Counted from the stretch's first letter, positions 13,964-19,619 are shown. The stretch is 20,343 nt of DNA from Caryophanales bacterium UBA6448 (GCA_002439555.1 DJOC01000059.1:16400-36742); one strand, 5' to 3'. Numbers and translations: made by a program. Notes: generated by a model from the letters alone, not told the origin.

Positions 13964-14707
13964 ATGAGTAAGATTAAGGTAAATTTAACAAGTGGAAATG
14001 TTTTTGAAAAACCATTAGTAACTTGTTTTCAAGGGACAAGTGCAAACTATGTTGTTTTTGACAATGAAATGAATGGTTCAATGGGCCTTCCAATTATATG
14101 TATTAGTAAATTAAATGGAAATAGGTTAGAGAAGATTTTTGATCAAAGTGAATGGGCTAGTGTAAAAGAAAATTTAAAATCTATTATAAGTGGTTCAACT
14201 CTTATGTATTTAGCAGTACCTGAAAATTTAAATGCACAAGATGATTTCTTTACACAACTTACTTTACCGGTAGCATCATTTGATGTATTAAAGAGTAGTT
14301 ATAATCCTCCGAAACCTGAACCAGAGGTAATGCCTGCACCACAACCTGAAGTAGCTCCAGCACCTGCACCAGCTCCAGAGGTTATGGAAACGCCAGCTCC
14401 TCCAGTAATGGATGGACCAATATCATTTGGCGGTATGAATACTGCTCCAGTTACGCCAAATGTAGGCACACCAGTAATGAATAGCAATCCGGCTTCAAAC
14501 TCAGCACCGCAAATGATGGGAACAAATGATATGTTAGGACAAACTAATACTATGCCAAATGAGATGGCTCCGATGAATAATCCTATGAATCAAATGCCAG
14601 TTTCTGAACCAGTTTCAAACATAAATTATGCAGATTTAAAAGAAACATTTATGAAATCTTGTGAGAATATGTTTGATGCTTTAGTAAAAAGATTTGAAAA
14701 TAAATAA
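13964..14707 (+). CDS. Protein with an N-terminal globular domain and a long Pro/Ala/Met-rich linker
   Basis: 247 aa in three parts. A globular N-terminal domain (about 1-110) is followed by a low-complexity region (about 113-215) first rich in Pro-Ala-Glu-Val repeats, then in Met, Asn and Pro, and then by a short C-terminal helix (about 222-247). There is no signal or membrane segment, so it is probably cytoplasmic. The linker is visibly richer in G and C than its neighbours because of Pro and Ala codons. I do not recognise the N-terminal domain. The gene has an extended -10, a GAAGGG SD and a terminator at its stop. Confidence 0.7.
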   Translation: MSKIKVNLTSGNVFEKPLVTCFQGTSANYVVFDNEMNGSMGLPIICISKLNGNRLEKIFDQSEWASVKENLKSIISGSTLMYLAVPENLNAQDDFFTQLTLPVASFDVLKSSYNPPKPEPEVMPAPQPEVAPAPAPAPEVMETPAPPVMDGPISFGGMNTAPVTPNVGTPVMNSNPASNSAPQMMGTNDMLGQTNTMPNEMAPMNNPMNQMPVSEPVSNINYADLKETFMKSCENMFDALVKRFENK

Positions 14708-14732
14708 CTTTCATAAAATTGAAAGTTTTTTT
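14706..14732 (+). terminator. Terminator after the Pro-rich protein gene
   Basis: AACTTTC (14706-14712) pairs with GAAAGTT (14721-14727) and runs into T7. It starts inside the stop codon. Confidence 0.85.
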
Positions 14733-14744
14733 ATATATTATAAT

Positions 14745-15659
14745 ATGAAAGATTTAATAGAATATTATTATAATTTAGTAATTGATAAACTTTTTATCGA
14801 GGATGATAAGTATCATTTTAAAATTAGTAACCACGAGTTTTATTTTGTTTATTTTTCTAGAACTAAAGAGGAACTTGATGATATTTTATTTGTTTCAAAT
14901 GAACTAAAACAAAAGGGCATAAATGTTCATAATATAAGGTTAAATGTTAATAACAGTTATTTAACAAAGGTTGATGGACTAGATTATGTTTTACTCGAAG
15001 TATTTAATATGGATGAAATAATTGATATATTTAGTATAAATAATTATAATAAAAAGCTTTCATTAAATGGTATAAAAAGTAATCTTTACCGTAATAATTG
15101 GGCTTATTTATGGAGTGCAAAAGTTGATTATATTGAAAGTCAAATAAATGAGATTCAGTATGATAAAATAATTGATAATTCAATAGACTATTATATTGGT
15201 CTTTCAGAAAATGCTATATACTATGTTAACAATGTAAATTCAAAATATAGTATGACATCTCTAGATAAAATTGTTTTATCAAGAAAAAGAATTATGAGTC
15301 CAAATTATAGTTTGAATTATTTTAATCCACTTTCTTTTATCTTCGATTTAGAGGTTCGCGATATTGCCGAGTATATAAAATCATCATTTTTTGATAATGG
15401 TGATGCTTATCTTGATTTAGAGTCTTATCTTAAAAGTACTAAACTTACAATATATTCTTACAATATGCTTTTTGCAAGGCTTCTTTTTCCATCATATTAC
15501 TTTGATATTTATGAAAAGGTTGTTAATAAAAATGTCTCTTCGGAGAAACTATTAAAAATAATAAATAAAGCAAATGATTATGAAAACTTCTTAAAAAAAG
15601 CATATGTTTTAATATCAACATATGCTCCCTTAGAAAATATTGAATGGCTTAAAAATTAA
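14745..15659 (+). CDS. yutH: YutH-like spore coat-associated kinase-fold protein
   Basis: 304 aa from the ATG at 14745. An in-frame ATG at 14694 is rejected because it overlaps the upstream gene and would read through its terminator. The product is soluble and resembles the CotS/YutH family of kinase-like spore coat proteins: an ANNWAYLWSAKVDYIE-like region (here YRNNWAYLWSAKVDYIE), then FNPLSFIFDLEVRDIAEYI and a late YSYNMLFARLLFPSYYFDIYE block that I recall as typical of YutH. Catalytic kinase residues are not evident, as in the family. A TATATT/TATAAT box abuts the ATG and there is no SD, so it may be leaderless. It is convergent with the NifU-domain gene, as expected for the yutH-yutI neighbourhood. 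Confidence 0.65.
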   Translation: MKDLIEYYYNLVIDKLFIEDDKYHFKISNHEFYFVYFSRTKEELDDILFVSNELKQKGINVHNIRLNVNNSYLTKVDGLDYVLLEVFNMDEIIDIFSINNYNKKLSLNGIKSNLYRNNWAYLWSAKVDYIESQINEIQYDKIIDNSIDYYIGLSENAIYYVNNVNSKYSMTSLDKIVLSRKRIMSPNYSLNYFNPLSFIFDLEVRDIAEYIKSSFFDNGDAYLDLESYLKSTKLTIYSYNMLFARLLFPSYYFDIYEKVVNKNVSSEKLLKIINKANDYENFLKKAYVLISTYAPLENIEWLKN

Positions 15660-15873
15660 CATTTATAATGCCTTTGATATCAGGAATTTCTTCTTTAAAA
15701 AAGTTAAGTAAATTCTCATTAATTGTATTATCTTGATATAAACAATTTGCACAAGCACCATAAAGTTTAATATAGATATAACCATCTTCGTATTTAACAA
15801 ATTCAATGTCACCACCATCCATATTTAAATAGGGGCGAACTTTTTCAATAACATTTAAAATCTTTTCTTCCAT
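15649..15873 (-). CDS. yutI: NifU C-terminal domain protein (iron-sulfur carrier)
   Basis: 74 aa, the usual size for stand-alone NifU/Nfu domains. The start at 15873 gives MEEKILNVIEKVRPYL, the normal family N-terminus, followed by the DGGDIEF motif and the cluster-binding CANC pair (C41, C44). It is expected to carry or scaffold [4Fe-4S] clusters for delivery to apo-proteins. The frame continues further upstream, but those residues lie across the divergent S1-gene promoter and are not conserved. A minus-strand TATAAT about 15 nt before the ATG and the lack of an SD suggest a very short leader. The stop overlaps the end of the yutH-like gene. Confidence 0.9.
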   Translation of the reverse strand: MEEKILNVIEKVRPYLNMDGGDIEFVKYEDGYIYIKLYGACANCLYQDNTINENLLNFFKEEIPDIKGIINVNF

Positions 15874-15942
15874 ATAAATCACTATATTATTATAGCATTT
15901 TTTTTGAAAATATGATAGAATTTTGTTTGTGAGGAATAGTTT

Positions 15943-16302
15943 ATGGCAGAGTATAGAACGGGTAGTATCGTTAAATGCCAAGTAACTGGAATAGAGAAGT
16001 ATGGTGCTTTTGTAAATGTCGATGGTATTTACAGTGGTCTTATTCATATTTCGGAAATATCAAATGGTTTTGTAAAAGATATTAATGACTTTTTACAAAT
16101 TGGTGAAATTATTTATACGCAAATACTAGATGTAGACGAGGAAAATAATAGGCTTAAATTATCTATAAAAAATATAAATTATAAATCAAATACAAAAAGT
16201 AAAGTTAAGGAATCTAGACTTGGATTTTTACCTTTAAAAAATCATTTAAATACTTGGATTAGTGAAAAACTATCCGAAATAAATGAGAATAATCAAAAGT
16301 AG
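15943..16302 (+). CDS. yugI: S1-domain RNA-binding protein, CvfD/YugI (GSP13) family
   Basis: 119 aa. An S1 RNA-binding domain fills residues about 6-75, with the typical GSIVKCQVTGIEKYGAFV start, the GLIHISEIS block and the DVDEENNRLKLSIK end. A short basic tail of about 40 residues follows. Relatives (Bacillus YugI/GSP13, CvfD) are ribosome-associated or post-transcriptional regulators. It has a GTGAGG SD, an extended -10 (TGATAGAAT) upstream, and its own terminator. It is the last host gene before the integrated element. Confidence 0.85.
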   Translation: MAEYRTGSIVKCQVTGIEKYGAFVNVDGIYSGLIHISEISNGFVKDINDFLQIGEIIYTQILDVDEENNRLKLSIKNINYKSNTKSKVKESRLGFLPLKNHLNTWISEKLSEINENNQK

Positions 16303-16315
16303 GTTATTCTTTTTT
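16287..16315 (+). terminator. Terminator of the S1-domain gene
   Basis: GAATAATC (16287-16294) pairs with GGTTATTC (16302-16309, one G-U pair), followed by T6. It overlaps the stop codon. Confidence 0.8.
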
Positions 16316-16327
16316 AGTTTATAACAT

Positions 16328-16358
16328 AAAAAAAACTTCCATAAGGAAGTAATTTTTT
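16328..16358. terminator. Terminator probably belonging to the disrupted tRNA-Leu
   Basis: ACTTCC (16335-16340) pairs with GGAAGT (16345-16350), with an 8-base A-run on the left and T6 on the right. On the minus strand it lies about 10 bases after the tRNA-Leu 3' remnant and ends in T8, which suits the tRNA's native terminator. Confidence 0.75.
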
Positions 16359-16360
16359 AA

Positions 16361-16374
16361 TGGTGCCCGAGGCC
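16361..16374 (-). other. Attachment site: 14-nt remnant of a tRNA-Leu 3' end
   Basis: On the minus strand this reads GGCCTCGGGCACCA, the 3' acceptor arm CTCGGGC plus discriminator A and CCA of a tRNA whose 5' arm would be GCCCGAG, as in many bacterial tRNA-Leu genes. No other part of a tRNA is present. To its left is host DNA with a terminator, to its right an integrase. This is the duplicated end left by site-specific integration into a tRNA 3' end. The intact tRNA should be at the far right end of the element. Confidence 0.7.
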
Positions 16375-16397
16375 TGCACCAATAAGATAATTGAAAT

Positions 16398-16418
16398 CCC
16401 GTATATTCGGGGTTTTTT
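16398..16418 (+). terminator. Short terminator-like hairpin inside the element end
   Basis: CCCG (16398-16401) pairs with CGGG (16408-16411), followed by G and T6. It would stop plus-strand transcription entering the element from the host side. Confidence 0.5.
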
Positions 16419-16442
16419 AGTGTTCTATTTTCCAAAAAACTA

Positions 16443-16492
16443 TGGTAATTTCCATTATTTCCATATATTCCGTGGTAATTTTATGGTAATTT
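16443..16492. repeat. Three direct TGGTAATTT repeats, putative integrase arm sites
   Basis: TGGTAATTT occurs at 16443-16451, 16473-16481 and 16484-16492, between the tRNA remnant and the integrase stop codon. TTTCCAT occurs twice between the first two copies. Such repeats at element ends are typical binding sites for the N-terminal domain of lambda- and Tn916-like integrases. Confidence 0.6.
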
Positions 16493-16496
16493 TTAA

Positions 16497-17618
16497 TTAT
16501 AAATATTTATCAGTCGTTGCTGCCACTTCCTTTCTAATTTTATTTTCTAAATGTCCATATTTGTTAACTGTAGTAGAGTAGTTGCTATGTCCAATTCTTT
16601 TTGATATGTGATATAATTCCCAACCATCAGCCATCATAAGTGCTACATAGGTATGCCTTAAATCATATAATCTTATTTTGGGTACATTTGCAAGCTCACA
16701 ATATTTGTAAAATGCTTTTCTTAAAGAAACATCAGAATATGGTCTATTTGTATTATAATTGTAAAATATTAAATCGTTAATATTAATTTGCCTTTTTATT
16801 AAATACTCTTTATATTTTTTTAACTCTATAATCAATTTTTCTGATACATCAACTACACGATCTGATGAATAAGTTTTAGTCGTTGATAAAAAATCACTTG
16901 AGTTGGTATCATAATTGATAGAATGAGAGATTAATATAGTATTATCAGACTCGTTAATACTACTCCAAGTTAAAGCTCTAGACTCCCCAATTCTATCTCC
17001 TAAATATAATCCTAGTAATACAATAATTTTAGTTCTATAACCAATTGCTGAATTATCATTTTTAATATAATTAATAAATCTAGTAAATTCTTCTATAGTC
17101 CAGTACTTCATTTCGGTTTTAGTCGTTTTTATATATTTAATTCCTTCTACAGGGCTTTTGTCAATTATTTCTTTAATTGATACGCACCAGTGAAAAAACG
17201 CTCTAAATTGCTTTAATAATTCATTTTTTTGTTTATCAGAAGTATCTTGTTTTTTTAAAAATTCAATAATATCTTCTTTCGTTATTTTATTTATTTTTGT
17301 GCTATCTAATTCATTAAAATAACAATTATAGAATAATTCTTTCTTGTGTACAGTATTGTATGAAAGTTTTTGTACTTCTTTACAATTATATATATATTCA
17401 TTCCATAAATCTTTAAAAGAGTAGGAATTAATATTAACATCAACTTTCTTTATATTTAATTCTAATTTTGATTTATAATCTTTCGCAATTTTTATATCAA
17501 AGATTTTTTGATTATTAATTTTAGATACAGTAGTGTTATTATGTCTTATTACATAATTTCCATTTTTACTATGCCTATAAACATTTGCATATCTTGTTTT
17601 TTCATAAATTTTTTCCAT
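16497..17618 (-). CDS. int: Tyrosine-family site-specific integrase
   Basis: 373 aa. An N-terminal arm-binding region (about 1-60), a SAM-like core-binding domain (about 65-155) and a catalytic domain follow one another. Catalytic residues visible are R209 (GDRIGESRAL), K248 (TTKTYSSDR), R321 (YDLRHT), H344 (RIGHSNYSTT) and the nucleophile Y354 (NKYGHL). The first position of the HxxR box is Tyr (Y318) instead of the usual His. It should catalyse integration and, with an excisionase, excision at the tRNA-Leu site next to its 3' end. The SD (AAAGGA) lies in one arm of an inverted repeat. Confidence 0.95.
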   Translation of the reverse strand: MEKIYEKTRYANVYRHSKNGNYVIRHNNTTVSKINNQKIFDIKIAKDYKSKLELNIKKVDVNINSYSFKDLWNEYIYNCKEVQKLSYNTVHKKELFYNCYFNELDSTKINKITKEDIIEFLKKQDTSDKQKNELLKQFRAFFHWCVSIKEIIDKSPVEGIKYIKTTKTEMKYWTIEEFTRFINYIKNDNSAIGYRTKIIVLLGLYLGDRIGESRALTWSSINESDNTILISHSINYDTNSSDFLSTTKTYSSDRVVDVSEKLIIELKKYKEYLIKRQININDLIFYNYNTNRPYSDVSLRKAFYKYCELANVPKIRLYDLRHTYVALMMADGWELYHISKRIGHSNYSTTVNKYGHLENKIRKEVAATTDKYL

Positions 17619-17624
17619 ATTAAA

Positions 17625-17653
17625 AGTCCTTTCTTTTTATTGTTTTAAGGACT
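17625..17653 (-). promoter_or_regulatory. Inverted repeat that can hide the integrase SD
   Basis: AGTCCTT (17625-17631) and AAGGACT (17647-17653) can pair in the integrase mRNA leader. The arm nearest the gene contains the AAAGGA SD. A TAGAAT -10-like box just upstream would start transcription at about the first arm. Confidence 0.5.
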
Positions 17654-17668
17654 ATTCTATGGTATAAT
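17640..17668 (+). promoter_or_regulatory. Promoter of the structured small RNA
   Basis: TTGTTT (17640-17645), a 17-bp spacer, TATAAT (17663-17668) with an upstream TGG. It overlaps the divergent integrase control region. Confidence 0.75.
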
Positions 17669-17671
17669 TAA

Positions 17672-17770
17672 CCTTGTAGAAAGTCCCTAATCTGTTTGTG
17701 GTATTTTCTATACGGAGTTAATCAGCTCCACACCCTTACTCTTTGCAGAGAGTAAGGGATTTTTTATTTT
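17672..17770 (+). ncRNA. Structured small RNA of about 98 nt next to the integrase
   Basis: There is a good promoter just upstream and a very strong terminator hairpin at the end (10-bp stem, 17733-17742 with 17749-17758, then T-rich tail). In between, TAGAAA (17677-17682) can pair with TTTCTA (17704-17709), and GGAG (17714-17717) can pair with CTCC (17726-17729); TGTGG and CCACA offer an alternative pairing. No ORF with an SD fits inside. It is read away from the integrase, and its terminator overlaps the stop of the small minus-strand ORF. It does not match a riboswitch class I know. It could be an antisense-type or trans-acting regulator of the element. Confidence 0.65.
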
Positions 17771-17773
17771 TTT
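17733..17773 (+). terminator. Terminator of the structured small RNA
   Basis: CCCTTACTCT and AGAGTAAGGG form a perfect 10-bp stem with a 6-nt loop, followed by a long T-rich run. Confidence 0.9.
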
Positions 17774-17865
17774 GATTTTTCATCATCTTTTAAAACTACA
17801 TCTTTAAAATAAGTTCTTGTTCCTGTTGATTTAAAATTCTCTTCTAAAAATTCTTCCCAAGTCAT
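17764..17865 (-). CDS. Small 33-aa ORF, in frame behind the membrane protein gene
   Basis: The ORF encodes a 33-residue soluble, charged peptide beginning MTWEEFLEENFKST and ending DDEKSKK. It is in the same frame as the upstream membrane-protein gene, separated only by its TAG stop and four codons. No SD sits at normal spacing; GAGG is about 20 nt upstream. It may be translated by reinitiation, or be the former C-terminal part of that protein cut off by the TAG. The amphipathic, non-repetitive composition suggests a real or formerly real coding sequence. Function unknown. Confidence 0.45.
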   Translation of the reverse strand: MTWEEFLEENFKSTGTRTYFKDVVLKDDEKSKK

Positions 17866-17877
17866 ATTTTTTGATGT

Positions 17878-18153
17878 CTATCTTGCCTCGTTTTTTAAAC
17901 TATTAATGTTCAAAAATGCTATAATGCTGGCAATGATTGATGCCCATAAATAAATGCTATAATAATCTAAAAACCAATTTGTAATTGCCAAATAGTATAA
18001 ATAAAGTAAACCACCCCAAAATGCTATACCTATTATATTTATATAATCTTTTTTGGGGATTTTAATAAAAAGTATACCTAATATTTGAATGCCAGCAATA
18101 ATGGTAATGATTAAGGTAAATAAGGCAACTAAGATACATAATAATATATTCAA
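17878..18153 (-). CDS. Small polytopic membrane protein of the element
   Basis: 91 aa from a TTG start at 18153. The frame also has an ATG at 18171, but that ATG is immediately followed by the AAAGGAGG SD, which is at ideal distance from the TTG. The product has about three membrane segments: residues about 2-28 (LLCILVALFTLIITIIAGIQ), 38-60 and 65-82, with a short charged tail. I do not recognise a family; small membrane proteins are common next to repressors in mobile elements and can act in exclusion or host interaction. It ends with TAG, followed in frame by the 33-aa ORF. Confidence 0.65.
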   Translation of the reverse strand: MNILLCILVALFTLIITIIAGIQILGILFIKIPKKDYINIIGIAFWGGLLYLYYLAITNWFLDYYSIYLWASIIASIIAFLNINSLKNEAR

Positions 18154-18203
18154 TATTATTCCTCCTTTCATATTTGTTTTATAATAAAATAGGGGTGCAT
18201 AGA

Positions 18204-18290
18204 GTGAAATACGATGATTTTATTATATTACTTAAAAGTTGTAATATAGATATAACCTTGTATTTTTTTCTAATTGAGGATTATTTTTGA
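18204..18290 (+). CDS. Candidate 28-aa hydrophobic peptide with GTG start
   Basis: The ORF starts GTG, 8 nt after an AGGGG SD, and encodes MKYDDFIILLKSCNIDITL followed by YFFLIEDYF, a peptide with two short hydrophobic stretches. A TATAAT (18180-18185) precedes it and a strong terminator overlaps its stop codon, so promoter, SD, ORF and terminator all line up in about 120 bases. It could be a small toxin-like or regulatory peptide, or a chance ORF in a small RNA. It is transcribed divergently from the membrane protein gene. Confidence 0.4.
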   Translation: MKYDDFIILLKSCNIDITLYFFLIEDYF

Positions 18291-18302
18291 TCCTCTTTTT
18301 TT
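18276..18302 (+). terminator. Terminator in the gap between the membrane protein and repressor genes
   Basis: GAGGAT (18276-18281) pairs with ATCCTC (18290-18295), followed by T7. Its orientation requires a plus-strand transcript from the 18180 region, where no long gene exists. Confidence 0.8.
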
Positions 18303-18356
18303 GTACCATCTATAATATTTTTGATTGTTTAATGATAAATTTATTTACTATTATAA

Positions 18357-18728
18357 CTATTTATTATCTTTTTTTATTACAAAATCCTTATTAGCAATGG
18401 CAAAGTCGATTAATTTTTTTGCATCTTCTTCTGTAATATTATTATCATCAATACCTTTATTTCTGAGAATTTTTTTAAAATCCTCATCTGTAGGTTCATA
18501 GGAGGTATTATTTTTTAAATCTGTGCCTAAAAATGTACCTAGCTCACTAATAGGTATTTTGAAGGCATTTAAAACATCTACAACATTATCAATAGAAGGT
18601 GTAATAATATTACTTTCCCATCTCCCAATAGTTGTTTGATTAACCCCAACTAATTCTCCTAGTTTGCTTTTTGTCATATTATTTTTTTCCCTTAAATATT
18701 TCAAATTAGTACTAAAATAATTTTGCAT
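18357..18728 (-). CDS. XRE-family repressor (CI-like)
   Basis: 123 aa. An N-terminal XRE helix-turn-helix domain (about 5-62) contains LKYLREKNNMTKSKLGELVG and the recognition helix region QTTIGRWESN. A short acidic C-terminal part (about 75-123) has no S24 peptidase motif, so induction by RecA-driven self-cleavage is unlikely. The GGGAGG SD supports the start. It is divergent from a second XRE gene and should control both through the operators at 18786-18830. It is the likely maintenance repressor of the element. Confidence 0.85.
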   Translation of the reverse strand: MQNYFSTNLKYLREKNNMTKSKLGELVGVNQTTIGRWESNIITPSIDNVVDVLNAFKIPISELGTFLGTDLKNNTSYEPTDEDFKKILRNKGIDDNNITEEDAKKLIDFAIANKDFVIKKDNK

Positions 18729-18749
18729 CTAGTTCCTCCCTTCAGTATG

Positions 18750-18778
18750 ATTTTACAATATTTTTATAAAAAAATCAA
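18750..18778 (-). promoter_or_regulatory. Promoter of the XRE repressor gene
   Basis: Minus strand: TTGATT (18778-18773), a 17-bp spacer, TAAAAT (18755-18750). Operator O1 lies just upstream of its -35 box. Confidence 0.75.
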
Positions 18779-18785
18779 TAAAACC

Positions 18786-18801
18786 TGTGCAAAAAAGCAT
18801 A
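18786..18801. promoter_or_regulatory. Operator O1
   Basis: A 16-bp near-palindrome, TGTGC-AAAAAA-GCATA. It lies between the two divergent promoters, centred 29 bp from O2. Confidence 0.7.
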
Positions 18802-18808
18802 AAAGTTA

Positions 18809-18837
18809 TTGACATATGCGAAAAAGCATAATATAAT
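18809..18837 (+). promoter_or_regulatory. Consensus promoter of the cro-like gene, with operator O2 filling its spacer
   Basis: TTGACA (18809-18814), exactly 17 bp, TATAAT (18832-18837). The spacer is almost entirely the 16-bp palindrome TATGC-GAAAAA-GCATA (18815-18830), so a bound repressor would directly block RNA polymerase. Confidence 0.88.
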
Positions 18838-18857
18838 TTTAATTGTTAGGAGGTAAA

Positions 18858-19106
18858 ATGAAAGAGAACATAAGAAATTATATTGCTGATGAGTTACGAG
18901 CACTTCGCTCAAGAAAAAATTTAAGTCTTATGGAATTATCCGATATTTTAGGTATAAGTAAAGATACGATTAGTAGATATGAAAATGCAACAACGCCTAT
19001 AAATATTGATACATTAGAAAAATTTTTAACTTATTACAATATAGACTTCGATATTTTTTTTAAGAATGTATGTGCGAATAAGCACAATGAAAAAAAAGAG
19101 GAATAG
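18858..19106 (+). CDS. Second XRE-family regulator (Cro-like)
   Basis: 82 aa. The start at 18858 follows an AGGAGG SD; an ATG 15 bases upstream overlaps that SD and is rejected. The XRE helix-turn-helix (about 7-62) includes LRALRSRKNLSLMELSDILG and the recognition region SKDTISRYEN. It is expressed from the consensus promoter that carries operator O2, opposite to the repressor gene, which is the layout of a CI/Cro-type switch. Its last codons contain a third operator-like palindrome (19071-19086), read as VCANKHN. Confidence 0.85.
   Translation: MKENIRNYIADELRALRSRKNLSLMELSDILGISKDTISRYENATTPINIDTLEKFLTYYNIDFDIFFKNVCANKHNEKKEE
19071..19086. promoter_or_regulatory. Operator-like palindrome O3 inside the cro-like gene
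   Basis: TGTGC-GAATAA-GCACA, a perfect 5-bp-arm palindrome of the same 16-bp length and 6-bp spacer as O1 and O2, near the 3' end of the coding sequence. Confidence 0.6.
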
Positions 19107-19164
19107 GAAAGTTAATGATAAAAAGCATCTGCAAATGCTATACCACAAACAGAAAGGAGAATAT

Positions 19165-19374
19165 ATGAAATATTATACGTGTAAAGACATTCAAAAAATA
19201 ACTGGTTGTTGTCAAGCAAAATGTTATTCAATTATAGCCGAATTGAATAAAAAGTTACAAAAAGAGTATCCAGGAACAATTGTATTAGAAGCAAAGATTC
19301 CAATATGGTATTTTAACAAAAAAATGTTATGTGAAGGAGAACCGAATAATGAAAAAGAAATTAAACAAGACTAA
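19165..19374 (+). CDS. Small HTH protein, excisionase-like or ICE regulator
   Basis: 69 aa from the ATG at 19165, supported by an AAAGGAG SD. The frame is open further upstream, but without an SD and across the operator. The N-terminal half, YYTCKDIQKITGCCQAKCYS, is a short winged-helix/MerR-like recognition unit. A basic helix and a WYFNKKML end, typical of small DNA-binding proteins in Firmicute prophages and ICEs, complete it. It may act as the excisionase for the integrase or as a module regulator. It overlaps the next gene by 26 bases. Confidence 0.7.
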   Translation: MKYYTCKDIQKITGCCQAKCYSIIAELNKKLQKEYPGTIVLEAKIPIWYFNKKMLCEGEPNNEKEIKQD

Positions 19375-19564
19375 TTTATTTGTATTAATAATCTATGTAT
19401 TAAGTGCACTAGTAATCATATTTGACTTACTTGCTATTACAATAACAACATTTATGGGTAAGACATCTGGATGGAGTTGGTTCGGCTTTATATCATTTAT
19501 GGCTGCATTCGTATTACTAGACTTATCAAGTCGTTATTTAGATAGCATAAAAAAAGAAAAATAG
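19349..19564 (+). CDS. Small membrane protein of the element
   Basis: 71 aa from the ATG at 19349, which has a GAAGGAG SD inside the preceding gene. An in-frame GTG at 19331 overlaps that SD and is rejected. Two membrane segments are clear (about 9-33 and 44-62), joined by a short loop with WSWFGF, and the ends are Lys-rich. I do not recognise the family. The overlap with the HTH gene suggests coupled translation in the early operon. Confidence 0.65.
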   Translation: MKKKLNKTNLFVLIIYVLSALVIIFDLLAITITTFMGKTSGWSWFGFISFMAAFVLLDLSSRYLDSIKKEK

Positions 19565-19580
19565 GACGTAATTTAATCTA

Positions 19581-19619
19581 TTTTTCTGCAAATAATTATA
19601 TCAAATTTGCAGAGAAAAA
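19581..19619. repeat. Long inverted repeat before the replication genes
   Basis: TTTTTCTGCAAAT (19581-19593) pairs with 19605-19619 (ATTTGCAG, a 2-nt bulge, AAAAA) across an 11-nt loop. No T-run follows on either strand, so it is not a plain terminator. The core word CTGCAAAT also occurs at 19129-19136. Confidence 0.6.

Noticed and set aside
14299..14487. 62-aa Gly/Ala-rich minus-strand ORF
   Set aside because: It is the antisense of the Pro-rich linker, with composition forced by the Pro and Ala codons.
14694..14744. ATG at 14694 as the start of the yutH-like gene
   Set aside because: It lies inside the preceding gene and before its terminator; the downstream ATG at 14745 fits the -10 box and the family start better.
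15874..16047. Longer N-terminus for the NifU-domain protein
   Set aside because: It runs across the S1-domain gene and its promoter; the 74-aa form starts exactly where the family does.
16360..16581. 73-aa plus-strand ORF across the attachment site
   Set aside because: It spans the tRNA remnant, a terminator and the integrase 3' end, and has no SD.
19066..19164. Upstream extension of the 69-aa HTH protein
   Set aside because: It overlaps the cro-like gene and operator O3 with no SD; AAAGGAG precedes the ATG at 19165.
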